From Natronospirillum operosum (GTDB lineage Bacteria; Pseudomonadota; Gammaproteobacteria; Pseudomonadales; Natronospirillaceae): a stretch of 64,000 nt of DNA. A model generated the notes under the pieces. The model did no database searches. It saw nothing but the letters and a program-made list of their open reading frames with translations, and was not told the DNA's origin. Below are positions 19,600-26,858 of the stretch, one piece after another (position 1 is the stretch's first letter; the number at the start of each line of letters is the position of its first letter). The translations under genes were made by a program, and so were the position numbers. The DNA lies in the NCBI RefSeq assembly GCF_004768465.1, contig NZ_SRMF01000001.1, positions 845,893 through 909,892 on the forward strand. The letters are read 5' to 3'.

Positions 19600-20901
19600 T
19601 TGCGCGAAGTTAGTTTCAAAGAGGCGCTGGCCGTTTGGATTCGAATTGGGTTTCTGAGTTTTGGCGGACCAGCGGGGCAAATTGCCTTGATGCATAGGAT
19701 TCTAGTCGATGAAAAAAAATGGCTGGATGAATCCCGCTTTCTGCACGCGCTCAATTACTGCATGCTCCTTCCGGGGCCGGAAGCCCAGCAGTTGGCTACC
19801 TATGTCGGATGGTTGCTGCATGGGGTAAAAGGTGGGATTGTCGCTGGCGTTCTATTCATCCTTCCGGGTGCAGTCGCCATCTTTGCGCTTTCCTGGTTGT
19901 ACGTATCTCTTGGTGATCTGGCGGTGGTTGAAGGCGTCTTTTTTGGCTTGAAGGCTGCTGTGCTCGCTATCGTCGTACAGGCATTGATGCGCATTGGCCG
20001 CCGAGCACTTAAAAATACATTGATGCCGGTATTGGCGGTGGCGGGATTCATCGCCTTGTTCGTATTTGACTTGCCGTTTCCGCTCGTGGTTCTGGGCGCG
20101 GGGGCCATTGGCTATACCGTCGCAAAGAGGATGGCGATGCAGGGTAGACTCCAATCGGAGCCTGATATCAACACGGAAACTGTCGTTCGAGCTGGAACCA
20201 AACGAGCGGCCGTGGTGTGCTTGCTGCTGTGGCTGCTGACCGTGGGTGGTTTGCTGGCATTATTAGGCTACGACAACGTATTCTCCCAAATCGCAGTTTT
20301 CTTCTCGAAGATGGCGACGGTAACATTCGGCGGCGCGTATGCGGTACTTGCTTATGTCGCCCAGCAGGGGGTAGAAAACTTCCAGTGGCTTGAGCCCGGC
20401 GAAATGCTAGAGGGGCTTGGCCTGGCCGAAACCACGCCAGGTCCCCTCATTCTGGTAACCCAGTTTGTTGGGTTCCTTGCCGCTTACCGAGAGGCCGCTA
20501 TTGAGCCTAGTATTTTTTATGCATCAATGGGGGCATTGCTGACTCTCTGGGTGACGTTTCTGCCTTGCTTCCTTTGGATTTTTGCCGGGGCACCTTATGT
20601 GGAGAAGCTGCGAGCAAATCAATCACTTTCCACAGCTTTGGCGGCAATCACGGCCGTTGTGGTCGGTGTGATCGCAAATCTGGCTTTATGGTTTGCTATC
20701 AATGCGTTATTTGCAGAGCAGCACCGAATTTCAGGATTCGGCGTGGATATGAGTTTGCCTGTTCCAGGGAGCGTGGATCTTCCAATGTTGGCTTTATCAG
20801 CGGTCGCCTTTGTTCTGGTGTTCAGGCTGCGGTTGGGAATTCTGCCCTTGCTCGGCATTTCGTCAATGCTCGGTGCGCTGTGGGTTCTTTGGATCGCATG
20901 A
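19600..20901 (+). CDS. chrA: Chromate efflux transporter, ChrA family
   Basis: Inner-membrane CHR-superfamily protein that exports chromate. 433 residues, the full two-domain long form: each half carries the family motif, FLSFGGPAGQIALMH plus LLPGPEAQQLATYVGW in the N-terminal half (about 15-68) and VTFGGAYAVLAY plus LAETTPGPLILVTQFVGF in the C-terminal half (about 240-295). About ten membrane segments. Start TTG 19600 behind CAGGGAGTAAAAC, a good ribosome site. Base composition is a little lower in GC than the backbone. An attC lies 62 bp upstream and a GCCCAAC half-site 22 bp downstream, so it looks like a gene cassette. No chrB is present. Confidence 0.9.
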   Translation: MREVSFKEALAVWIRIGFLSFGGPAGQIALMHRILVDEKKWLDESRFLHALNYCMLLPGPEAQQLATYVGWLLHGVKGGIVAGVLFILPGAVAIFALSWLYVSLGDLAVVEGVFFGLKAAVLAIVVQALMRIGRRALKNTLMPVLAVAGFIALFVFDLPFPLVVLGAGAIGYTVAKRMAMQGRLQSEPDINTETVVRAGTKRAAVVCLLLWLLTVGGLLALLGYDNVFSQIAVFFSKMATVTFGGAYAVLAYVAQQGVENFQWLEPGEMLEGLGLAETTPGPLILVTQFVGFLAAYREAAIEPSIFYASMGALLTLWVTFLPCFLWIFAGAPYVEKLRANQSLSTALAAITAVVVGVIANLALWFAINALFAEQHRISGFGVDMSLPVPGSVDLPMLALSAVAFVLVFRLRLGILPLLGISSMLGALWVLWIA

Positions 20902-21187
20902 ATCGGTCGAACCTTTTCAGGGCGCCCAACACATATGAGACGTCTCGGCACAACAGGCAATAACGATTTTTTTTTGGCCGCGCCAAGCGGCCACTATCAA
21001 AACCATGAGCGAGCGCATCTACTTCGTCAGCCTTCGTGGGCTGTCGCACCAGGTGCTTACAGCAAACATATATTGAAGCTCACTTATTGTGGTTCTCACC
21101 ACTGCCTGACCGGTTCGTTCCCTCCTGTCGGTCAGGTTACAAAATTCCACTTATCACCGCGATGGTTTTTAGGGGGGATTACCTTCT
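20902..21187. other. Spacer between chrA and beta-lactamase with attC half-site and inverted repeats
   Basis: GCCCAAC at 20924-20930 would be the 5' end of the chrA cassette's attC, but no matching GTTRRRY follows, so the site is truncated or rearranged. Other structures: palindrome GAGACGTCTC at 20937; T9 then hairpin GGCCGC-GCCAA-GCGGCC at about 20976-20992; inverted repeat CCTGACCG (21105-21112)/CGGTCAGG (21129-21136). An AGGGGGGA ribosome-site-like run precedes the beta-lactamase start. No convincing gene. Confidence 0.5.
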
Positions 21188-22072
21188 ATGTTTTGGATAA
21201 TATTAGTGAAATTTAAAGTAGTTTTTTCTTGCGCTGTTTTATTTTCTTCCTCATATTTGATTGCCGATGAAGGTCTTCTGATTAGTGAGATCGAACGTAT
21301 TGAAAGCCATCTTGATGCACGCGTCGGCTTTGCCGCATACGACACGGAATCAGACATGAGATGGGAGTACAACTCCGAGCAACGCTTTGCACTAGCTAGC
21401 ACATTTAAAACTCTAGCATGTGCGGCACTATTGGCGCGAGTAGACGCAGGAAGCGAACAGCTGACAAGGAGCATAAGTGTTTCATCATCGGATCTGGTAA
21501 CTTACTCGCCAGTTTTAGAAGAGTATGCTGACAACCGTAATATAAATCTTTCAGAGCTTTGCGAAGCTACGATGACAATAAGTGATAACACAGCGGCCAA
21601 CCTTATTTTACAGAGTTTAGGCGGGCCAGAAAGTGTCACAGCATTTGCTAGACAGCTAGGCGATGATGTTACGCGTTTGGACCGCTGGGAAACAGAGCTT
21701 AATGAAGCAGTGCCGGGTGATGAGCGAGATACAACGACACCAAATGCAATGATTGGCAACCTTGAGCAGTTGCTACTTGGTAATGTTTTAACAGAAGAGT
21801 CTATAAATTTATTAAAGACGTGGTTGATTAATAATCAAGTTGCAGATGATTTGTTTCGGTCGGTCAAACCCGATGGCTGGATCATTGGCGATAGAACTGG
21901 CGCAGGTGGATTTGGATCTAGAGCTATTACTGCAGTTATTTGGCCTCCCGAACGAAAACCGATCTTCGTAGCATTCTATATAACAGAAACAACAGCCTCA
22001 TTCGAAGAAAGAAATGCTGCGATAGAACAGCTTGGGCGTGTTCTTATGGAATCAATAGAGTCAAGCGAATAA
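21188..22072 (+). CDS. bla: Class A beta-lactamase, RTG-type carbenicillinase-like
   Basis: Periplasmic serine beta-lactamase hydrolysing penicillins. 294 residues: hydrophobic signal peptide (1 to about 26), STFK with the nucleophile near residue 70, SDN in ISDNTAANL near 136, omega loop RWETELNEAVPGDERDTTTP with the conserved glutamate near 172, and RTG (DRTGAGGFGSRA) near 237 in place of the usual KTG. RTG/RSG here is the hallmark of CARB/PSE carbenicillinases, and the C-terminal ITAVIWPPERKPIF-type run matches that branch. The gene is much more AT-rich than its surroundings and uses rare codons (ATA, TTA, AGA), so it was acquired. The exact spectrum cannot be told from sequence. Confidence 0.93.
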   Translation: MFWIILVKFKVVFSCAVLFSSSYLIADEGLLISEIERIESHLDARVGFAAYDTESDMRWEYNSEQRFALASTFKTLACAALLARVDAGSEQLTRSISVSSSDLVTYSPVLEEYADNRNINLSELCEATMTISDNTAANLILQSLGGPESVTAFARQLGDDVTRLDRWETELNEAVPGDERDTTTPNAMIGNLEQLLLGNVLTEESINLLKTWLINNQVADDLFRSVKPDGWIIGDRTGAGGFGSRAITAVIWPPERKPIFVAFYITETTASFEERNAAIEQLGRVLMESIESSE

Positions 22073-22151
22073 GTGCATGACAAGGCGCAGCAGTTCGCCA
22101 CTGAACCTGCCCCGATAAAACGGGCACCCCAAAATTGCCCGAAGGTGTCCC

Positions 22152-22382
22152 ATGCCAAAGTCCAACCTGGCCAAGAAAACCCGTCAGTACAGCCTTGAAT
22201 TCAAGTGCAAGACCGTTGAAATGATGCTCAACCCGGAAGTCCTGATCAAGGACGTCGCCTAGCGCATGGGCATCCATCTGTTCATGCTGTCACGGTGGCG
22301 CAAGGAATACAGAGAAGGCCTGCTGAGGAGAACCAGAACCGTGGCCCCGAAGAAGCCCCGCAAGCCCAAGCCAGAACAATAG
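22152..22382 (+). pseudogene. IS3-family orfA with in-frame stop
   Basis: Reads MPKSNLAKKTRQYSLEFK, then after about 36 codons an in-frame TAG (22260-22262), then RMGIHLFMLSRWRKEYREG and a lysine/proline-rich tail to a TAG at 22382. This is the helix-turn-helix OrfA of IS3-type elements. The stop makes it non-functional unless read through. Confidence 0.8.
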
Positions 22383-22474
22383 GATAGCGCTGTGGCAGCC
22401 CCTCTCTGTCAACCTAGTTGTCCATTCGGCGATTTCGCCGTTTAGCTCCTCGAGAGGGTGCTTTGGACAACGCT

Positions 22475-22732
22475 ATGCCACGCTATTCAAAAGAGCGGAA
22501 AGCCGACGTGCTCAGCAGCATGAACCGACCAGGGCACTGTACTGACAACGGCTATGCCGAATCGTTTTTACACTCGCTGAAGGCCGAATTAATACATGGC
22601 ACAACCTATAACACCGACCATGGGCTGTACACCGCAGTCCGTGACTACATCAATGACTTCTACAACACGCAGCGCCTGCATTCTGGCATCGGCTACCGAA
22701 GCCCGATAGAGTATGGGCAGACCGTTGCCTAA
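22475..22732 (+). pseudogene. Fused IS fragments: foreign orfA start joined to orfB end
   Basis: Starts MPRYSKERKADVLSS, the N-terminus of a different IS3-type orfA, then after about 16 residues switches to HCTDNGYAESFLHSLKAE and YINDFYNTQRLHSGIGYRSP, the end of the IS3 integrase (orfB) with the last catalytic glutamate region. The first two catalytic aspartates are gone. A TTGTCC...GGACAA pair at about 22419-22472 just before the ATG may mark the end of the second element. Confidence 0.7.
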
Positions 22733-22760
22733 CAGAAATGTGTCCGATTTATCGGGGCGA

Positions 22761-22827
22761 GATCACAGCCTTTCCGTTGCGGCTTCGCCTGCACTCCAAA
22801 GCTGCGCGTGTTGGGGACGTTGTGTTG
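22761..22827 (+). other. attC-like repeat, right part (left part at 22075-22107)
   Basis: Ends GTTGTGT (22819-22825), close to the attC core. Its body CACAGC...CTTTCC-TTGCG...TCCAA-GC-GCGCGTG aligns throughout with the repeat at 23310-23384. The presumed left arm lies across the IS at 22075 (GCATGACAAGGCGCAGC, one base off GCATAAC), and GCGCAGC there pairs with GCTGCGC here. So the beta-lactamase cassette's attC seems to be split by the IS insertion. Confidence 0.55.
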
Positions 22828-22840
22828 ATTGGGGCCAGCG

Positions 22841-23305
22841 ATGCTCTCAAAAGTCATAAGTGGTGGACAAACCGGCGCCGACCGGGCGGCTCTTGACGCC
22901 GGTCTAGAGGCAGTCTTCCCAATTGGAGGTAGTTGCCCAGTGGGGCGAATGGCGGAAGATGGGCCGATCAGTAGCGCATATACTTTGACAGAAATTGGTG
23001 GCGGCTACCGACAGCGTACTAAGCAAAATGTCGCGAGTTCTGATGGTACCGCAATTTTTTATGAATCTTATGTGCAAGGCGGCACTGAAACTACGGTTCT
23101 CTTTTGTATTCGGCAAGGTAAGCCCTACAAGTTGATTGATATTGAGCTAGTTGAGCCCGATCGCGCAGCAGAGCTTTTGACTTCTTTCGTCCGTCAGTAC
23201 AGCGTCGATGTTTTGAATGTGGCAGGACCCAGATCAAGCAGTTGCCCTAGAATTTATGACTATGTGAAGCAGGCCATCAGCCTGGTCATACAAAAATCAA
23301 CATAG
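22841..23305 (+). CDS. SLOG-superfamily protein (YpsA-related, putative molybdenum carrier)
   Basis: 154 residues from ATG 22841. The N-terminal VISGGQTGADRAALDAGLE is the nucleotide/ligand-binding motif of the cpYpsA-related SLOG family (often annotated putative molybdenum carrier), followed by the usual GGSCPVGRMAEDGPI and the late NVAGPRSSSCPRIYDYV motif. SLOG proteins bind nucleotide-derived ligands and are frequent in integron cassettes and defence islands. The stop codon falls inside the 5' arm of the downstream attC, as in gene cassettes. The actual substrate is unknown. Confidence 0.75.
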   Translation: MLSKVISGGQTGADRAALDAGLEAVFPIGGSCPVGRMAEDGPISSAYTLTEIGGGYRQRTKQNVASSDGTAIFYESYVQGGTETTVLFCIRQGKPYKLIDIELVEPDRAAELLTSFVRQYSVDVLNVAGPRSSSCPRIYDYVKQAISLVIQKST

Positions 23306-23384
23306 CCAGTGCAGGCACAGCGACGTCCTTTCCATTGCGCCTTTGGCTCCATTCCAAGGCCGCGCGTGCTGCAAACGTTATGTT
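23299..23384 (+). other. attC-like recombination site after the SLOG gene
   Basis: The left arm AACATA-GCCAG-TGCAG-G-CAC-A-GCG pairs with the right arm, whose complement reads AACATA-ACGTT-TGCAG-CAC-GCG, giving a long imperfect hairpin with bulged bases. The right end CGTTATGTT carries the GTTATGT core typical of Vibrio-like attC sites. It aligns closely with the repeat at 22761-22827, so both belong to one attC family, different from the one at 19491. Confidence 0.65.
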
Positions 23385-23462
23385 CCATTGCGACCCTTCT
23401 TGCCAACATCACAGCTCAGGAGTGCACTTGGACGTACCATTAAGCGTACATAAGTGATTGCC

Positions 23463-23684
23463 ATGTCAAAAATTCGCGTCGATGAAGATATTCGCCCCCT
23501 GTCTGAGTTTCGGGCGGGAGTCGCTACATTTGTGAAGCAGATCGATGAAACCCGTCGCCCTATGGTGTTAACTCAGAGGGGGCGCGGAGTTGCCGTGCTG
23601 ATGGACATCCAGGAATACGCGAGAATGGAAGAGCGCCTGGAGCTGCTGGAGGATGTTGAATGGTCAGCTACTGCGGATATCTGA
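23463..23684 (+). CDS. Phd/YefM-family antitoxin, orphan
   Basis: 73 residues from ATG 23463 (a GTG at 23454 would add three). RPLSEFRAGVATFVKQIDETRRPMVLTQRGRGVAVLMDIQEYARM is the Phd/YefM DNA-binding fold: N-terminal dimeric domain and a C-terminal toxin-neutralising helix (about 50-73). Direct GTAC repeats in GGACGTAC-N6-GCGTACATAAG just upstream could be its operator. No RelE, ParE or Doc toxin follows in the next 500 bp, so it is orphaned or belongs to a broken pair. It lies directly after an attC, so it is a likely cassette gene. Confidence 0.85.
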   Translation: MSKIRVDEDIRPLSEFRAGVATFVKQIDETRRPMVLTQRGRGVAVLMDIQEYARMEERLELLEDVEWSATADI

Positions 23685-23811
23685 GTTTGGTGATGCAGTG
23701 GCTAAAGAGCCCCAGGCGGTCATAAAAGCATTGAGTGCATAGCGCAGATGCTGACAGTCCAATTCTTGTGCCCTTTGTGGAATCAGAGTCCAATCCGAGG
23801 AGGCCGGCGCA

Positions 23812-24060
23812 ATGTCTACATCCGAGTGCAATGACATGTTGCCACCCTGGCTTCAGTATCCTGACATTCCGCTGGGGTCCATGGGTTGGCGCATGGGCCC
23901 GGGCGAAGAGTACTGGTATCAGTTTGTCGCCTGGCTCGGTGAGCTCAGTGCGGCGGAACGAGAAGCCTACAAGAGGCGGCACCCCAGGCCGGAAAGCTGG
24001 GCGGTATTCTGGCCCTACGTCCCTGAACAGCTGGCGGCCTTTTTTGACACGGAGGCATGA
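23812..24060 (+). CDS. Small conserved-looking hypothetical protein
   Basis: 82 residues, acidic, with many tryptophans and prolines (PPWLQYPDIPLGSMGWRMGPGEEYWYQF; then RRHPRPESWAVFWPYV). No family that I can name. A strong ribosome site (CCGAGGAGG, 9 bp before ATG) and a codon pattern like the backbone support it as real. No signal peptide or membrane helix. It lies between the orphan antitoxin and a MarR gene, at the right edge of the cassette region. Confidence 0.65.
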   Translation: MSTSECNDMLPPWLQYPDIPLGSMGWRMGPGEEYWYQFVAWLGELSAAEREAYKRRHPRPESWAVFWPYVPEQLAAFFDTEA

Positions 24061-24107
24061 AATGGCGGGCCGCAGGGTAGAGCAGGGGCGGCAGTCTTGA
24101 TTGATGC

Positions 24108-24140
24108 TTGACCAGTCAATCATTTCATGTATATGATTGA
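24108..24140 (+). promoter_or_regulatory. Promoter overlapped by MarR-type operator
   Basis: TTGACC (24108-24113), 18 bp, TATGAT (24132-24137). The inverted repeat TCAATCAT (24116-24123)/ATGATTGA (24133-24140) covers the spacer and the -10. Binding here would block the promoter of the following MarR gene, so autorepression is likely. Confidence 0.7.
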
Positions 24141-24170
24141 GCTATCAACTATCAAGCAAGGATCTTCCGC

Positions 24171-24590
24171 ATGCCCGTTTCATCTCAACCGGCGCTGCTG
24201 CTCAAGCTGGTCGCTCTGCACTCGAAGATACAGCGGCAACTGGCCGGTCAGCTGTCATTTCATGGGATCAGTTTTACCGAGTATCTGGTACTGCGGCAGT
24301 TGCATGAAGCACCCGGCAACAAACTGCGCCGGGTCGATCTCGCGCAACGTGTCGGGCTGACCGCATCAGGCGTCACCCGCTTGCTGAACCCCATGCAGAA
24401 AACCGGCCTGATCGACAAGGAAGATGCGGCGCGCGATGCCAGGGTCAGCCTGGTGACGCTGACCAGCGCCGGTGCAACCATCTTCAAGGATGCCGATGTT
24501 TCGTTCACCGAGGTTGCACAGTCATTCTTTGAGCCATTGGCGGCTGAAGATCAGCGTGACCTGCTCCGAATGACAAGTGCCCTGATCTGA
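24171..24590 (+). CDS. MarR-family transcriptional regulator
   Basis: 139 residues. Winged helix-turn-helix: recognition region LRRVDLAQRVGLTASGVTRLLNPMQKTGLI near 50-80 and the wing DAARDARVSLVTLTSAG near 83-100; the dimerisation helices lie at both ends. MarR proteins are ligand-released repressors. An operator-like palindrome overlaps its own promoter. The next gene is co-directional but about 180 bp away with its own promoter, so the target may be only itself or lie elsewhere. Confidence 0.92.
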   Translation: MPVSSQPALLLKLVALHSKIQRQLAGQLSFHGISFTEYLVLRQLHEAPGNKLRRVDLAQRVGLTASGVTRLLNPMQKTGLIDKEDAARDARVSLVTLTSAGATIFKDADVSFTEVAQSFFEPLAAEDQRDLLRMTSALI

Positions 24591-24705
24591 CGCTGCGAAC
24601 AACCACGGCGCTCAACGGTGTCAGGGCTATCGACATGCTGTTCGATATTCTGTGATTCATGTCGTATAAGAGACCTGTTACACAAGGCATTGAATCGTTT
24701 GAAAT

Positions 24706-24734
24706 TTGACCGCCACCCGGCTTCAGACTAGTTT
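24706..24734 (+). promoter_or_regulatory. Possible promoter of the signalling operon
   Basis: TTGACC (24706-24711), 17 bp, TAGTTT (24729-24734), 37 bp before the GTG start of the diguanylate cyclase/phosphodiesterase gene. The -10 is weak, so this is tentative. Confidence 0.4.
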
Positions 24735-24770
24735 CTGACTAATAGCAGACGCCAGGACTGAGGGTATAAG

Positions 24771-26858
24771 GTGAGCTCAACGTTAAGTGCCAGCCAGGCA
24801 GATTCCAGAAATGTGACGCTCATGTCCGGCCGGGAGTCTGATTCAGACGGTTCTGTGACGGCACATCATCAACTGAGTATTCTCCTGATTGAGGACAACC
24901 CGGGTGATGCCGATCTGTGTGAGTCCTATCTGCATGAGGCCTTCGGTCCGCGCATTGAAGTTGTTCAGCTTGGCCGGCTCAGCCAGGCAGAAGCTATGCT
25001 GGAACAGCGGCCCTTCGATATAGTCCTGCTGGATCTGGGGTTGCCGGACAGTTCTGGCATTGACTCGCTCATCAGTCTGAGATTCAGTGTTCCCTCCGTA
25101 CCCATCATCGTATTGACCGGTAATCGGGACAGTCGCATCGGCATCTGCGCGATTCGTGAGCATGCACAGGATTTCTGCGCCAAGCAGGACCTGAGTCCGG
25201 GAATGCTCTATCAGTCCATTCGCCATGCCATGGAGCGTCACCGTCTGCAGGAACAGTATTTGCGGGTTCTTGAAACGAACCCTGATGGCATGATTGTCCT
25301 TGACCGGCAGGACTGCCTTCTTTTTGCCAATCAGGCGGCTTGTCATCTGCTGGATATCAGTTTGCCTCAGGACATTGGGCATCGACTGTCGCTGGATATC
25401 ATGCGGGCAGATGGTACAGAGCTGGCATTGCCTGCAGAGCGCTATGTAGAAATCCGCACGGCACACCTGGATTGGAACAGATCACCTGCAACGCTGATTG
25501 CCTGCCATGATATTACGGCGCGCAAGGAGGCCGAGCAGAAACTTGTGCAGATGGTGCAGGTAGACCAACTGACTGGTCTCTCCAGCCGCAGTTATTTCTT
25601 CGACTATTTGCAAAGGCTGCTGCCGCATGCTGACCGGGAAGGCGGCACAATTGCCATACTGTTCATCGACCTTGATCGTTTCAAGCACGTGAACGACACC
25701 CTGGGTCATGTTGTGGGCGATGAGTTGTTGCGTCTGGCCGGGGAGCGACTCCGCGCCAACTGCCGCCGCAGTGACTTTGTCGCGCGCATGGGCGGAGATG
25801 AATTTGCCATTGCACTGCCGGATGTGAAAGGCCCTGATGATGGTGCTCATATGGCAGAGAAGCTGATTAAAGCGTTCCGACAGCCCATAGACATTGGTGC
25901 ATCCAGTGTCAGTATTGGTCTGAGTATCGGGATTGCCACCTACCCGCATTGCGGCACTGATGCTCAAGGGCTGTACGCTGCTGCTGACACGGCCATGTAC
26001 CAGGCCAAGACTCAGGGCCAGAACCACTATCAGTTCTTTTCCGAGAAACTGCAGCATGAGGTGGAGGTTCGTTTGCACCGAGAGCAGATGGTGCGCCGTG
26101 CTGTTGCAGAGGACCGGCTCTGGCTGGCATTCCAGCCCCAGGTGTGCGCCAGAACCGGAAAAACAATGAGTTTCGAAGCCTTGTTGCGCTGGCCGAAAGG
26201 CTGGGGCACGCCGTTGTCACCGTCAGAGTTTGTCCCGGTGCTGGAAGACACAGGCCTGATCGAGCAGGTGGGCTTTCAGGTCCTGATGCAAGCTGCGGTA
26301 TTTGCAAAAGAACTGGAGCGTGTAACAGGTGCTGCATACCGAATGGCGGTCAATGTGTCCATGCGCCAGCTATATGGTTCCGGGCTTTATGAGCAGGTGG
26401 CACAAGTGCTCGCTGCCACTAATCTGGCCCCGGATCGCCTCGAACTGGAGCTCACAGAGAGCGCGACCATGGTTGATCTGGAAACCACGGTCAAGACACT
26501 GACTTCTCTGCGCCAACTGGGCATAACGATCGCCATCGACGACTTTGGAACCGGCTACTCTTCGCTGAACTATCTGCGCCGTCTTCCTGTTGATGCGCTG
26601 AAGATTGATCGAAGCTTTGTCACCGAGATAGGCAACAACAGAGAGACGGAAGCGATTCTGCACAGTCTGCTGAGCCTGGCGCGAGCGCTACGCCTGAAAG
26701 TCATTGCCGAGGGGGTGGAAAATGCCCGGCAGGAGAAATTCCTGCGCAAGGCGGGCTGTGATCTGTTGCAGGGTTATCGGATCTGCAGGCCAGCGCCCAC
26801 CGGGACCATCCTCGACTGGTTGGAACAGCAGAAAGATTCCTCTGAGGAACATTCATGA
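24771..26858 (+). CDS. Response regulator with PAS, GGDEF and EAL domains
   Basis: 695-residue cytoplasmic signalling protein making and/or breaking cyclic di-GMP. Receiver domain about 35-155 (LLIEDNPGD acidic pair; phospho-acceptor in LLDLGLPD near 87), a short PAS-like segment about 165-255, GGDEF domain with intact MGGDEF near 342, and EAL domain with intact FEALLRW near 468, LELTES and IDDFGTGYSS near 590. The I-site RxxD is present as RRSD a few residues before MGGDEF. Both catalytic sites look intact, so activity may be switched by phosphorylation. GTG start. It overlaps the kinase gene by 4 bp (ATGA), forming a three-gene operon. Confidence 0.93.
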   Translation: MSSTLSASQADSRNVTLMSGRESDSDGSVTAHHQLSILLIEDNPGDADLCESYLHEAFGPRIEVVQLGRLSQAEAMLEQRPFDIVLLDLGLPDSSGIDSLISLRFSVPSVPIIVLTGNRDSRIGICAIREHAQDFCAKQDLSPGMLYQSIRHAMERHRLQEQYLRVLETNPDGMIVLDRQDCLLFANQAACHLLDISLPQDIGHRLSLDIMRADGTELALPAERYVEIRTAHLDWNRSPATLIACHDITARKEAEQKLVQMVQVDQLTGLSSRSYFFDYLQRLLPHADREGGTIAILFIDLDRFKHVNDTLGHVVGDELLRLAGERLRANCRRSDFVARMGGDEFAIALPDVKGPDDGAHMAEKLIKAFRQPIDIGASSVSIGLSIGIATYPHCGTDAQGLYAAADTAMYQAKTQGQNHYQFFSEKLQHEVEVRLHREQMVRRAVAEDRLWLAFQPQVCARTGKTMSFEALLRWPKGWGTPLSPSEFVPVLEDTGLIEQVGFQVLMQAAVFAKELERVTGAAYRMAVNVSMRQLYGSGLYEQVAQVLAATNLAPDRLELELTESATMVDLETTVKTLTSLRQLGITIAIDDFGTGYSSLNYLRRLPVDALKIDRSFVTEIGNNRETEAILHSLLSLARALRLKVIAEGVENARQEKFLRKAGCDLLQGYRICRPAPTGTILDWLEQQKDSSEEHS

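Larger units (their letters stand above)
22108..22759 (+). mobile_element. Decayed, chimeric IS3-family element
   Basis: Terminal inverted repeats TGCCCCGATAAAACGGGCAC (left) and the complement of GTGTCCGATTTATCGGGGC (right, ending 22759) differ at a few positions. Inside are an orfA with a stop and only the last part of orfB, so the element (about 650 bp against the usual 1.2-1.5 kb) is deleted internally. No obvious target duplication. It sits inside what looks like the attC of the beta-lactamase cassette. Confidence 0.8.

Noticed and set aside
20960-20995. T9 plus GC hairpin as an intrinsic terminator of chrA
   Set aside because: The T-run precedes the hairpin on the plus strand and becomes an A-run on the minus strand, so neither strand has stem followed by U's.
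22073-22107. Direct target duplication flanking the IS3 relic
   Set aside because: The bases beside the two inverted repeats do not match.
23685-23811. A toxin gene partner for the Phd/YefM antitoxin
   Set aside because: No frame of sufficient length or RelE/ParE/Doc motif is found on either strand.
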